Shown here piece by piece: positions 7,934 to 15,011 of a stretch of DNA of 51,986 nucleotides. The position numbers were made by a program, and so were the translations under genes. Source of the stretch: Oscillospiraceae bacterium. Lineage in GTDB: Bacteria; Bacillota; Clostridia; Oscillospirales; Oscillospiraceae. The DNA is taken from contig JAEEZZ010000071.1 in assembly GCA_016292255.1 (NCBI GenBank), positions 1-51,986 on the forward strand, written 5' to 3'. The number at the start of each line of letters is the position of its first letter. The first letter of the stretch is position 1. The notes beneath the pieces were generated by a model. The model made no database searches, was not told the DNA's origin, and saw nothing but the letters and a program-made list of their open reading frames with translations.

Positions 7934-9099
7934 TTCAGGCTCCAATCTATGGTTCTTTCCCCGTTGGCCGCAAGGAAGGCGTTGATCTGCGAAAAAGGCT
8001 TGCTGCCGAAGAAGCCCCGGTAGGCGGACAGAGGGCTGGGGTGCGGCGCGGACAGGATCAGCCGCGGGCCTGCCTGTAGGGGCGAGCATTGCTCGTCCGC
8101 CGATCCACGTCGATCCGTCAGGCCTTGCGGACAAGCAATGCTTGTCCCTACGCTGCGTTTCGTACCCTCATTTTGCATTTTGCATTTTGCATTTTGCATT
8201 CCGTCAACGGCTGCATTCCGTGGCGCACACTGTGCGCCGCTACGGATCCCGGTTCCCTCATTTTGCATTCCCGCAGCGGCATCGGGCGGGCGCACACTGT
8301 GCGCCCCTACGGCTGCGTTGTATGCCCGCTGGGCGGGGCTGCCCCACAGGACGAAGGCCACGGGCTGGGGCAGGCGGGCGACGGCGGCGATGACGGCGGC
8401 GGTCAGCCTCTGCCAGCCCAGGTTCTTGTGGCTGTTGGCCCGTCCGGCGGCCACGGTCAGCACAGTGTTCAGCAGCAGAACGCCCTGCTCCGCCCAGGGG
8501 CTCAGATCCCCGGAGCTTGGGGCCGGGACGCCCAGGTCCGCTTCCAGCTCCTTGTAGATGTTCCGCAGGGAGGGGGGCAGCCTGACCCCCTGCCGCACCG
8601 AGAAGGCCAGGCCCATGGCCTGATCCGGCTCGTGGTAGGGATCCTGCCCCAGGATCACCACCCGGACCCGCTCCGGAGGCGTCAGCCGGAAGGCCGCGAA
8701 CCAGTCTGCCCGGGGCGGATAGACCGTCTCCAGCGCGGCGGCAGCCTCCACAGCCAGCAGGGTGCTCCGGAAGGGCTCCCGGTCAAAGGGCCGGTCCAGC
8801 AGAGCGTCCCAAGCGGGAGGGAGATTGCAAGTAATAGGTAATAAGGAATAAGGAATAGGTGGCTGGTTCGCGGCGTCGGATGAATTTTGCATTTTGCATT
8901 TTGCATTTTGCATTTCGTCAGCGTCGCCGGTCCCCAGTTCCTTATCGGAACACGGACGGCAGGGTGCCGTCCCTACGCGCTCTGAACCCTGAACTCCGAA
9001 CCCTGAACCACACCCTGTTCCCTGTTCCCGGTTCCCTGTTCCCTCATTTTGCATTTTGCATTTTGCATTTTGCATTTCGTCAGCGGGTGCCATCGTCAT
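7930..9099 (-). CDS. ung: Uracil-DNA glycosylase with repeat-derived N-terminal extension and internal insert
   Basis: A 389-residue reading frame for family 1 uracil-DNA glycosylase, which excises uracil from DNA; usual length is about 220. The water-activating loop GQDPYHEP is at 151-158 and the HPSPLSAYRGFFG loop begins at 353, so both catalytic elements are intact. Residues 1-92 are not Ung-like: they translate heptamer tracts and a palindrome (MQNAKCKMQN twice, GTGNREQGTG, PYSLLPIT). Residues 265-344, between the LWG helix and the strand leading to HPSP, are a second repeat-derived insert containing MQNAKCKMQN. The frame is open throughout. The ATG overlaps the stop of the upstream gene as ATGA, and the heptamer tracts also offer many internal ATGs, so the true start is uncertain. 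No native Ung start codon is visible directly before the conserved domain. Confidence 0.88.
   Translation of the reverse strand: MTMAPADEMQNAKCKMQNEGTGNREQGTGCGSGFGVQGSERVGTAPCRPCSDKELGTGDADEMQNAKCKMQNSSDAANQPPIPYSLLPITCNLPPAWDALLDRPFDREPFRSTLLAVEAAAALETVYPPRADWFAAFRLTPPERVRVVILGQDPYHEPDQAMGLAFSVRQGVRLPPSLRNIYKELEADLGVPAPSSGDLSPWAEQGVLLLNTVLTVAAGRANSHKNLGWQRLTAAVIAAVARLPQPVAFVLWGSPAQRAYNAAVGAHSVRPPDAAAGMQNEGTGIRSGAQCAPRNAAVDGMQNAKCKMQNEGTKRSVGTSIACPQGLTDRRGSADEQCSPLQAGPRLILSAPHPSPLSAYRGFFGSKPFSQINAFLAANGERTIDWSLK
8076..8312. repeat. Composite palindrome-heptamer insert inside ung
   Basis: Four REP-like palindromes (8076-8101, 8129-8152, 8220-8245, 8288-8312) alternate with TTTTGCA tracts (8170-8200, and one unit at 8258-8271). 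The block adds about 80 codons to ung in frame. Confidence 0.85.
8820..9077. repeat. Composite repeat block at the 5' end of ung
   Basis: Heptamer tracts of several sequences: AAGTAAT-type (8826-8858), TTTTGCA (8884-8915), CTGAACC-type (about 8980-9012), GTTCCCT (about 9014-9040) and TTTTGCA (9041-9077), plus a palindrome with CTACG at 8954-8977. All are read through in frame on the minus strand. Confidence 0.8.
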
Positions 9100-10229
9100 T
9101 GGTCGTAGCCCTTCAGCGTGGCGGTCACGATCTCGTCTTCCTTGAGGCCGTCCTTGTGGAGCATCTTGCGCATCACGTCGATGTCGGCGGTGATGTCCAC
9201 CACGTCGTCGGCAAAGAGCTTGTCCAGCTGCTTCTCGTAGCCGTCGGCCAGCTCGTCCAGGGCGTTGTTGATCTTCTGCTTGGCCTCCTTGATGGCGGCG
9301 GTTTCAATGCCCTGGGCCTCCAGGCGGGCGTAGCTCTCCAGCGCCTTGAGGGTGGTAGGCAGATAGTAGTTCAAAAAATTATAGAGCTGGGCCTCCTTCT
9401 CAGGTCGCTGATCCAGAATGGCGAAGATCTTCCGGGTCAGATCCTCGATCCGGTCGATCTTGGCGGAGACCTCCGGGTCGGCAATCAGGTCGTTGTCGGC
9501 CCGGATCTGCCGGAGAATGCGGTCGTTACGGGAGATCGCCTCTTCTTTCTTTTCCTTGGGCTGCGCGGCCTGCGCCTCGGTGTATTCTGTCATCATCAGG
9601 CGGTAGGTTTTCAGATCCAGCCAGGCCGGATGGAGGATGCCCCGGGTAATCATCTCCCGCAGATCCTTGGTGACCTTCTGGTAGTCAATGCCCATGACGT
9701 CCGCCAGGTAGTGAATGGGAACAGCCTGCTTGTCGCCGATCAGCTTGAGATAGGCCTCGAAGCGTTCTTTCTTCTTCTTGCGGATGCGGCCGTAGATGCC
9801 CATGGTCAAACCGACCGCAGCGAGGCAGATGCTAAACCCAGTTCCAAACAGCGGCCAAAAAGATAATCCCTCATCCCACAGAATTAAACCGCAGGCCCCG
9901 GCAGACAGCGCACCAATGGCAGTGAGAATGGCGCCGAACGCGGTAATCAGCGCACCGTGCTTCGGCATGCCGTTGACGCGCTTCTTTTGCTCCGGCACCT
10001 CGGCCACAGGGCGGTTTACCGCTCTGCTGCGGATGTCGGCGGTCAGATTATCGACCGTCTTCTGGATGTCCACGTTGTTGCCGATGTCCGGCAGGATGTC
10101 CAGATGGTTGGCGATCAGAATGCAAATGCCAATGGGGCTGCTCACGCCCAGACACAGCAGCGCCAGGCCGAGGAACCTCCACCGCCGCTTGCTGCGCTTC
10201 CGCCGTTCCTTCATCTCATTATAATTCAT
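9096..10229 (-). CDS. Membrane protein with winged-helix-like segment and XpaC-type C-terminal domain
   Basis: A 377-residue protein. A basic N-terminus (KERRKRSKRRW) precedes a membrane segment (FLGLALLCLGVSSPIGICIL); two more hydrophobic segments lie at about 95-145. A conserved block near 155-210 (FEAYLKLIGDKQAVPIHYLAD ... DLREMITRGILHPAWL) looks like a small winged-helix or PCI-like module. The C-terminal roughly 150 residues (KIDRIEDLTRKIFAILDQRPEK ... NYYLPTTLKALESYA) match the XpaC (5-bromo-4-chloroindolyl phosphate hydrolysis) family, usually found with TelA. No telA is seen here. GGAGG lies 7 nt before the ATG. It is the second gene of an operon and overlaps ung by ATGA. Its role is unknown, possibly envelope stress. 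Confidence 0.72.
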   Translation of the reverse strand: MNYNEMKERRKRSKRRWRFLGLALLCLGVSSPIGICILIANHLDILPDIGNNVDIQKTVDNLTADIRSRAVNRPVAEVPEQKKRVNGMPKHGALITAFGAILTAIGALSAGACGLILWDEGLSFWPLFGTGFSICLAAVGLTMGIYGRIRKKKKERFEAYLKLIGDKQAVPIHYLADVMGIDYQKVTKDLREMITRGILHPAWLDLKTYRLMMTEYTEAQAAQPKEKKEEAISRNDRILRQIRADNDLIADPEVSAKIDRIEDLTRKIFAILDQRPEKEAQLYNFLNYYLPTTLKALESYARLEAQGIETAAIKEAKQKINNALDELADGYEKQLDKLFADDVVDITADIDVMRKMLHKDGLKEDEIVTATLKGYDQ

Positions 10230-10282
10230 GAGTCTGCCTCCATTTCTATCACGATCAGAGCCCAGGTCGGGCCGCAGACGGG

Positions 10283-10906
10283 TTATTTCAGCCAGTAGGG
10301 AGGAAGGAGTCCTCGGTGGACCATCTCTCGCAGATCCTTCACGACCTGCTCAAAGTCCAGGCCCATTTGATCCGCCAGGTACTGGATGGGAAGGGTCTGC
10401 TTGTCGCCGATCAGCTTGAGGTAGATCTCAAAGCGGGCCCTTTTTTTGCGGCTCAGCCTGCCGGAGTTCATCATCCAGACGCCGCCTATGGAGCCGCCGA
10501 CGCAAAGCAGCAGGAGAAAAAGATGTGTCGAATTCTGGGTTATGGCAAAGATTAGCAGGAGAATCAGCCCAAACCCTGTGCATGCGTAAGTCAGAAAGGC
10601 GCCGAGGAGCACGATCAAGGCCTTCAGCCAGGCTCTGGGCTCGGGCAGCGCGCAAACCCATTTCTTCCTGAGCGGCATCTTCGCCCCAGTTTGGCTTGCG
10701 CTCTCGCCCGGATCTTTCCCGGACGGATCGTTGTGAGAGCTCCGGCCAGCCACCTTGCCCATGGCTGGCAGAAGCCCCAGCATGTTGGCAAGCAGCAGGC
10801 AAATGCCGATCGGGCCGTTAACGCCCGCTATGATCAAAGCAAGCCCCAGATAATTCCATATCCGTTTGCTCCGCCGCCGCAGTGCCTCCTTCTCAGTATG
10901 CTCCAT
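10283..10906 (-). CDS. Shorter paralogue of the adjacent winged-helix membrane protein, lacking XpaC
   Basis: A 207-residue protein aligning with the first about 210 residues of the next gene: the same basic start and first membrane segment (YLGLALIIAGVNGPIGICLLLA), the same ARFEIYLKLIGDKQTLPIQYLAD block and DLREMVHRGLLPPYWL. It stops exactly where the XpaC-type domain begins in its neighbour. There are about four hydrophobic segments. The arrangement suggests tandem duplication with loss of the C-terminal domain, or recruitment of XpaC by the other copy. GGGGG precedes the ATG by about 7 nt, and a good promoter lies upstream. It is probably the first gene of the operon ending at 7562. Confidence 0.7.
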   Translation of the reverse strand: MEHTEKEALRRRSKRIWNYLGLALIIAGVNGPIGICLLLANMLGLLPAMGKVAGRSSHNDPSGKDPGESASQTGAKMPLRKKWVCALPEPRAWLKALIVLLGAFLTYACTGFGLILLLIFAITQNSTHLFLLLLCVGGSIGGVWMMNSGRLSRKKRARFEIYLKLIGDKQTLPIQYLADQMGLDFEQVVKDLREMVHRGLLPPYWLK

Positions 10907-10955
10907 GAATCTGCCCCCATTTCCTTTCGATCGAGGCCCCGCAGGGCTACACGAT

Positions 10956-10984
10956 ATTCTACCGCAAAATTCGCCTGCTGTAAA
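10956..10984 (-). promoter_or_regulatory. Promoter of the winged-helix membrane protein / ung operon
   Basis: Minus-strand TTTACA (10984-10979), 17-bp spacer, TAGAAT (10961-10956), about 50 bp before the first ATG. Confidence 0.55.
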
Positions 10985-11023
10985 GGGATAGTTGCGCTTT
11001 TATATTGTAAATTTTTGTTTTCG

Positions 11024-11054
11024 GATTGACAAGCCCCGGGAATCATGGTACATT
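11024..11054 (+). promoter_or_regulatory. Candidate promoter of the phosphofructokinase gene
   Basis: A perfect TTGACA at 11024-11029. The best -10 is TACATT at 11049-11054 with a long 19-bp spacer, so the -10 assignment is weak. Confidence 0.4.
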
Positions 11055-11103
11055 GATGGCGTGCGGGCATCCCGCCAACAAAACTGACACGGAGGTAACA
11101 CCT

Positions 11104-12345
11104 ATGAACAATAAACCCCTGATCGGCGCGGCTGTGATCGGCCAGTCCGGCGGCCCCTCCGCCGTGATCAACGCTTCCGCCTACGGCGTCATCAAGACCG
11201 CCCTGGAGAGCGAATACATTACCACCGTCTACGGCGCCAACCACGGCATCAAGGGCGTGCTGAACGACCGGCTGATGATCATGGACAAGGAAGACCCCAA
11301 GGAGCTGGAAAAGATGCTCTACTCTCCCTCCTCCGCCCTGGGCTCCTGCCGCTACAAGATCGCCGATCCCGACGTGGACGACACCGACTACAAGCGGATC
11401 CTGGAGATCTTCAAAAAGTACAACGTCCGCTACTTCTTCTACAACGGCGGCAACGACTCCATGGACACCTGCAACAAGATCAGCCGCTACTGCGCCAAGG
11501 TAGGCTATGAGTGCCGGGTCTTCGGCGTGCCCAAGACCATCGACAACGACCTCTTCGGCACCGACCACTGCCCCGGCTACGCCTCCGCGGCCAAGTACAT
11601 CGCCACCTCCTTCATGGAGGTCAGCCGTGACTGCCACGTCTACGACGTGGGCATGATCACCATTATCGAGTGCATGGGCCGCCACGCAGGCTGGCTCACC
11701 GGCGCGGCCGCCCTGGCGGGCCTCTCCGGCGACGGCCCCGACCTGGTCTATCTGCCCGAGGTGGACTTCGACATGGATCAGTTCATCGCCGACGTGAAGC
11801 GGGTCTACGCCGAGAAGCAGAACTGCCTGGTGGCCGTCTCTGAGGGCGTCCACTATGCGGACGGCTCCTTCGTCTCCGAGGCCAAGACCTCCGGCACCGA
11901 CGGCTTCGGCCACGCTCAGCTGGGCGGTCTGGCTGCCCGTCTGGCCGCCGTGGTGAAGGCTGCCACCGGCGCGAAGGTCCGGGGCATCGAGCTGAGCCTG
12001 CTCCAGCGCTGCGCCTCCCACTGCGCCTCCGCCACCGACATCGAGGAGAGCTTCAACTCCGGCAAGATCGCCGTGGAGTCCGCCCTGGCGGGCATCACCG
12101 GCAAGATGGTGGGCTTCAAGTGCAGCCGTGAGGGCGGCTACAAGTGCGAGTACGTTCTGCTGGATCTGGCCGACGTGGCCAATGCCGAGCAGAAGGTGCC
12201 CCTGGCATGGATCACCCCGGAGCACAACGGCGTGACCCAGGACTTCATCGACTACTGCCTGCCCCTGATTCAGGGCGAGACCAAGCAGGCCAAGGAAAAC
12301 GGCCTGCCCTCCTTCGTGCATCTGAAGAAGGTTTTCGCGGAATAA
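11104..12345 (+). CDS. pfp: 6-phosphofructokinase, probably pyrophosphate-dependent
   Basis: A 413-residue glycolytic enzyme that phosphorylates fructose 6-phosphate to the 1,6-bisphosphate. The N-terminal phosphate loop is GQSGGPSAVINAS. GGNDSM carries Asp where ATP enzymes have Gly (GGDGS), and PKTIDNDL carries Lys where ATP enzymes have Gly (PGTIDND); both residues mark the PPi-dependent class. GRHAGW is the substrate motif. PPi use makes the step reversible and saves ATP, and is common in anaerobic Clostridia. GGAGGT lies 8 nt before the ATG. A strong terminator follows at once, so the gene is monocistronic. Very biased codon use (C-ending) suggests high expression. Confidence 0.9.
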   Translation: MNNKPLIGAAVIGQSGGPSAVINASAYGVIKTALESEYITTVYGANHGIKGVLNDRLMIMDKEDPKELEKMLYSPSSALGSCRYKIADPDVDDTDYKRILEIFKKYNVRYFFYNGGNDSMDTCNKISRYCAKVGYECRVFGVPKTIDNDLFGTDHCPGYASAAKYIATSFMEVSRDCHVYDVGMITIIECMGRHAGWLTGAAALAGLSGDGPDLVYLPEVDFDMDQFIADVKRVYAEKQNCLVAVSEGVHYADGSFVSEAKTSGTDGFGHAQLGGLAARLAAVVKAATGAKVRGIELSLLQRCASHCASATDIEESFNSGKIAVESALAGITGKMVGFKCSREGGYKCEYVLLDLADVANAEQKVPLAWITPEHNGVTQDFIDYCLPLIQGETKQAKENGLPSFVHLKKVFAE

Positions 12346-12355
12346 TCCGCCGACA

Positions 12356-12394
12356 CACACAAAAGGCACTCCGAGGCGGAGTGCCTTTTGTGTG
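12356..12394 (+). terminator. Rho-independent terminator of the phosphofructokinase gene
   Basis: A 17-bp perfect stem (12356-12372 with 12378-12394) and a 5-nt loop, followed by a short T-rich run 10 bp after the phosphofructokinase stop. Confidence 0.85.
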
Positions 12395-12404
12395 CGCAAT
12401 TCTT

Positions 12405-12566
12405 TTACTTCTTTGCAATATCGCACCGGATTACGGCTTGTGTTCCGTCTCCGGTGGTAATCGCAAATGTTCCATCCACCCGGTTTTCCTGCAAATCCGT
12501 CAAGTCAAGCAGCTCGCTTTCATTCAGCAGGTCAAACAGAACGTCCATAAGATAGGACAAAGTCAC
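12405..12566 (-). CDS. Small acidic protein, divergent from the XRE regulator
   Basis: A 53-residue frame with a GTG start, read as MTLSYLMDVLFDLLNESELLDL and ending RCDIAKK. AGGAGG lies 8 nt before the GTG, which is the reason to call a gene this short. It is acidic, with an amphipathic N-terminal helix and two predicted beta strands (GTFAITTGDG, AVIRCDI). Similar small proteins sit beside XRE regulators on Firmicute mobile elements; this is from memory, not a search. It is transcribed away from the XRE gene across a region with a perfect inverted repeat, suggesting a shared control region. Function unknown. Confidence 0.6.
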   Translation of the reverse strand: MTLSYLMDVLFDLLNESELLDLTDLQENRVDGTFAITTGDGTQAVIRCDIAKK

Positions 12567-12628
12567 GTAGCTTTCCTCCTACAATAATTTATGTTTTCGC
12601 ATCTTTAACACAATTCTACACAAATTAA

Positions 12629-12663
12629 GTGCTAATGTCAAGAAAAAATCCTATCATTAGCAC
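12629..12663. promoter_or_regulatory. Inverted repeat, candidate operator of the XRE regulator
   Basis: GTGCTAATG (12629-12637) and CATTAGCAC (12655-12663) are perfect 9-bp arms 17 bp apart, between the small gene and the XRE gene and ending near the XRE ribosome site. Spacing and position fit a dimeric autorepressor site; a leader hairpin is the alternative. Confidence 0.5.
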
Positions 12664-12680
12664 AGGAGTGGAAATTGTAG

Positions 12681-12932
12681 ATGAAGATATACGACTACAA
12701 AGGGAAAAAGAATGTCTGCGGGGAACGGGTACGGCAGGCGCGGGTGCTTCAACATTTGACGCAAAGCGAGCTTGCGGCAAGGCTGCAAATCGAGGAAGTC
12801 ATTCTGGAACGGGACAGCATCAGCCGCATCGAAGCAGGCACGCGCTTTGTCGCGGACTTCGAACTGCTGGTCTTGGCGAAGGTTCTGCGTGTAGAACCGA
12901 CCTGGCTGCTTGACGCCGGGGCAGAGATGTGA
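12681..12932 (+). CDS. XRE-family helix-turn-helix regulator
   Basis: An 83-residue single-domain DNA-binding protein. The Cro/C1-type helix-turn-helix spans about residues 15-75 (VRQARVLQHLTQSELAARLQ, then ISRIEAGTRFVADFELLVLA). An insertion of several residues (IEEVILERD) separates the two recognition helices compared with the usual spacing. There is no effector domain. A GGAG lies rather far (about 11 nt) from the ATG. It probably controls itself and the divergent 53-residue gene through the inverted repeat at 12629-12663. The locus is more AT-rich than its surroundings and may be a remnant of a mobile element. Confidence 0.8.
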   Translation: MKIYDYKGKKNVCGERVRQARVLQHLTQSELAARLQIEEVILERDSISRIEAGTRFVADFELLVLAKVLRVEPTWLLDAGAEM

Positions 12933-12952
12933 CAATCCCATAGCGCTCATGC

Positions 12953-12980
12953 TTGAAAAAAGAAAGAATCATGCTATAAT
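12953..12980 (+). promoter_or_regulatory. Promoter of the YwlG-family gene
   Basis: TTGAAA (12953-12958), 16-bp spacer, perfect TATAAT (12975-12980) with an upstream TG (extended -10). Confidence 0.75.
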
Positions 12981-13021
12981 ATCGCTGTGATCGATTCCGT
13001 TGTAGAAAGAAGGATGTAACA

Positions 13022-13579
13022 ATGATGACAGAAGAAATCCGCCGTGCGGCGGAGGCCGCGGCGCGCGAGCTGCTGGCGGCGGCAAATATGAAGCCGGGCG
13101 AGCTGTTCGTGGTGGGCTGTTCCTCCAGCGAGATTTTGGGATCTCAGATCGGCAAGGGCTCCAGTCCCGAGGCGGCAGCGGCAGTTTTTGAAGGGATCTA
13201 TCCGGTGCTGCAGGCGCACGGGCTCTTTCTGGCGGCCCAGTGTTGCGAGCATCTGAACCGGGCGCTGATCCTGGAACGGGCCGCGGCGGAGCGCTACGGC
13301 TATGAGCCGGTCAACGTCTGCCCCTGGGCCCACGGCGGCGGCTCCTTCGCCACCGTTACGTTCGAGCGGCTGACCGACCCCGTGGCGGTGGAGCATATCC
13401 GCGCCCACGCCGGAATGGACATCGGCGACACGCTGATCGGAATGCATCTGCGGGACGTGGCGGTACCGGTGCGGATCTCGGTCAAGCGCATTGGGGAAGC
13501 CTCGGTGGTTTGCGCCCGCACCCGGATGAAATTCATCGGCGGTGAGCGCGCCCGCTACCTGGGCGGCGATCTGAGATAG
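13022..13579 (+). CDS. ywlG: YwlG/UPF0340 family protein (TIGR01440)
   Basis: A 185-residue conserved Firmicute protein of unknown biochemical role. Family landmarks are GELFVVGCSSSEILGSQIGKGSS near residue 26, AAQCCEHLNRAL near 78, VNVCPWAHGGGSFAT near 99 and GDTLIGMHLRDVAVPVR near 140. The two cysteine-containing motifs are conserved in the family and suggest an active or metal site, but no function is established. It has its own strong promoter and a 32-bp palindromic terminator, so it is a single-gene unit. Confidence 0.85.
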   Translation: MMTEEIRRAAEAAARELLAAANMKPGELFVVGCSSSEILGSQIGKGSSPEAAAAVFEGIYPVLQAHGLFLAAQCCEHLNRALILERAAAERYGYEPVNVCPWAHGGGSFATVTFERLTDPVAVEHIRAHAGMDIGDTLIGMHLRDVAVPVRISVKRIGEASVVCARTRMKFIGGERARYLGGDLR

Positions 13580-13587
13580 CCAGAAGC

Positions 13588-13619
13588 AAATTTGGGGATG
13601 CGGCCGCATCCCCAAATTT
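13588..13619. terminator. Strong terminator after the YwlG-family gene
   Basis: A perfectly self-complementary 32-bp palindrome (13588-13619), GC core GATGCGGCCGCATC, flanked by A-run and T-run; the T-rich tail is on the plus strand. The palindromic centre could work in both directions, but no minus-strand gene ends here. Confidence 0.85.
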
Positions 13620-13633
13620 TTTCTATTTTCTTC

Positions 13634-13662
13634 TTGACAAAACGCTTGACAACCGCTATAAT
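13634..13662 (+). promoter_or_regulatory. Consensus promoter of the infC-rpmI-rplT operon
   Basis: Perfect TTGACA (13634-13639), 17-bp spacer, perfect TATAAT (13657-13662). A second TTGACA lies at 13646-13651, inside the spacer. Confidence 0.9.
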
Positions 13663-13667
13663 AGCAG

Positions 13668-13811
13668 GGCGAAAACAAAGAAGGTCGGTTGCACCGCCTC
13701 ACCTCCCGCCTACGGCAAAGAGGTTCACACAGTTCTTCCCGGAGGCTTTCCGGGTGTTTGTGCGGGTGCAGTCGGCATCCGCTTTTGTTGTATTTTATGG
13801 AGGTGTTTTCC
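13668..13811 (+). promoter_or_regulatory. Structured infC leader, candidate L20-type autoregulatory leader
   Basis: About 140 nt of non-coding leader lies between the promoter and infC. It holds a CCCGGA...TCCGGG hairpin near 13739-13755 and a T-rich run (CTTTTGTTGTATTTT, about 13782-13796). The position matches L20 leaders of Firmicutes, where the L20 protein terminates or represses its own operon. I cannot confirm the fold by eye. Confidence 0.45.
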
Positions 13812-14336
13812 ATCGCTAAAGTGACGCATCAGCTCAACGAAGAAATTCAGGACAAGGAGCTCCGTGTGATCGGAGCCGACGGGGCCCAGCTGGGGATCAT
13901 GTCCAGCGAGGCAGCCCTGGATCTGGCTGCGGAACAGGATCTGGATCTGGTCAAGATCTCTCCTACCGCCAATCCTCCCGTCTGCAAGATCATGGACTAC
14001 GGCAAATTCCGCTTCGATCAGATGAAGAAGGACAAGGAAAACCGTAAAAACCAGCGCGTTGTAGAGATCAAAGAGATTCGTATGTCCCCCGGCATCGACA
14101 CCAACGACCTCAACACCAAAATGAAGAGCGCCTGCAAATTCCTGAAGGAGGGCAACCGGGTCAAGGTCTCCGTCCGCTTCCGCGGCCGTGAGATGGCCCA
14201 CACCAACATCGGTGAACAGCTGCTCGTCCAATTCGCGGAGGGCTGCACCGAAGTCGCCAACATGGAAAAGAACCCCAAGCTCGAAGGGCGGTTCATGTTC
14301 ATGTTCCTCGCCCCGAAGGTAGAGAGCAAAAAGTAA
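13812..14336 (+). CDS. infC: Translation initiation factor IF-3
   Basis: A 174-residue IF-3, which keeps ribosomal subunits apart and checks the start codon during initiation. The N-domain ([22 protein letters not shown], then [11 protein letters not shown]) and the C-domain ([17 protein letters not shown], then [10 protein letters not shown]) are complete. No ATG fits: the only in-frame ATG (13797) overlaps the ribosome site. GGAGGTG stands 6 nt before an ATC codon at 13812, giving the proper N-terminus. A rare start codon is the known means by which IF-3 limits its own synthesis (AUU in E. coli). First gene of infC-rpmI-rplT. Confidence 0.92.
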   Translation: MAKVTHQLNEEIQDKELRVIGADGAQLGIMSSEAALDLAAEQDLDLVKISPTANPPVCKIMDYGKFRFDQMKKDKENRKNQRVVEIKEIRMSPGIDTNDLNTKMKSACKFLKEGNRVKVSVRFRGREMAHTNIGEQLLVQFAEGCTEVANMEKNPKLEGRFMFMFLAPKVESKK

Positions 14337-14368
14337 GCGCATCAACAATACGTAAAGGAGAATCAACC

Positions 14369-14566
14369 ATGCCGAAACTGAAGACCCATAGCGGTGCCAA
14401 GAAGAGATTCAACCTCACCAAGACCGGTAAGATCAAGCGCGCACACGCCTTCAAGAGCCATATCCTCACCAAGAAGGACACCAAGCGTACCCGTCGTCTG
14501 CGTACGACCACTTACGCCGATGTCACCAACCAGGAAGCCATCAAAAAGATGATTCCTTACAAGTAA
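14369..14566 (+). CDS. rpmI: 50S ribosomal protein L35
   Basis: A 65-residue basic protein with the family pattern [20 protein letters not shown] and a C-terminal IKKMIPYK. It is part of the large ribosomal subunit. AAAGGAG lies 8 nt before the ATG. It sits 32 bp after infC and 19 bp before rplT in the universal operon order. Confidence 0.97.
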   Translation: MPKLKTHSGAKKRFNLTKTGKIKRAHAFKSHILTKKDTKRTRRLRTTTYADVTNQEAIKKMIPYK

Positions 14567-14585
14567 GAGATAGGAGGATATACAA

Positions 14586-14960
14586 ATGGCACGTGTTAAA
14601 GGCGCAATGATGACGCGCAAGAGAAGAAATAAAGTCCTGAAGCTGGCCAAGTCCTACTGGGGCAGCAAGTCCACCCACTTCAAGATGGCCAAGCAGGCCG
14701 TCAAGAAGTCCGGCACCTACGCATACGTGGGCCGCAAGCTGAAGAAGCGTGACTTCCGCCGCCTGTGGATCACCCGTATCTCCGCGGCTGTCAAGCCCTA
14801 CGGCATGAACTACAGCTGGTTCATGTACGGTCTGAAGCAGGCCGGTATCGAGATGAACCGCAAGGCTCTGTCCGAGCTGGCCATCGCCGACCCCAAGGCC
14901 TTCGAGACCCTGGTGGAGACCGCCAAGAAGGCCGCCAACGACGCCAAGAAGGCACAGTAA
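14586..14960 (+). CDS. rplT: 50S ribosomal protein L20
   Basis: A 124-residue assembly protein of the large subunit. The start [24 protein letters not shown] is typical, and [22 protein letters not shown] is the conserved 23S-contacting region. AGGAGG lies 8 nt before the ATG. In Bacillus, L20 also represses this operon by binding its leader. A terminator follows 14 bp after the stop. Confidence 0.97.
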   Translation: MARVKGAMMTRKRRNKVLKLAKSYWGSKSTHFKMAKQAVKKSGTYAYVGRKLKKRDFRRLWITRISAAVKPYGMNYSWFMYGLKQAGIEMNRKALSELAIADPKAFETLVETAKKAANDAKKAQ

Positions 14961-14973
14961 TTTCCCGCATAAC

Positions 14974-15002
14974 AAGAGCCGCTCCCGAGGGAGCGGCTCT
15001 TT
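14974..15002 (+). terminator. Terminator of the infC-rpmI-rplT operon
   Basis: A GC-rich stem of about 12 bp (AAGAGCCGCTCC with GGAGCGGCTCTT) and a T-run at 14999-15003. Confidence 0.85.
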
Positions 15003-15011
15003 TGTGTCTGT

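Noticed and set aside
7930-9099. ung as a pseudogene or assembly artefact
   Set aside because: The frame is intact over both repeat blocks, all catalytic motifs are present, and the same kind of insert occurs independently in maf, mutL and cca.
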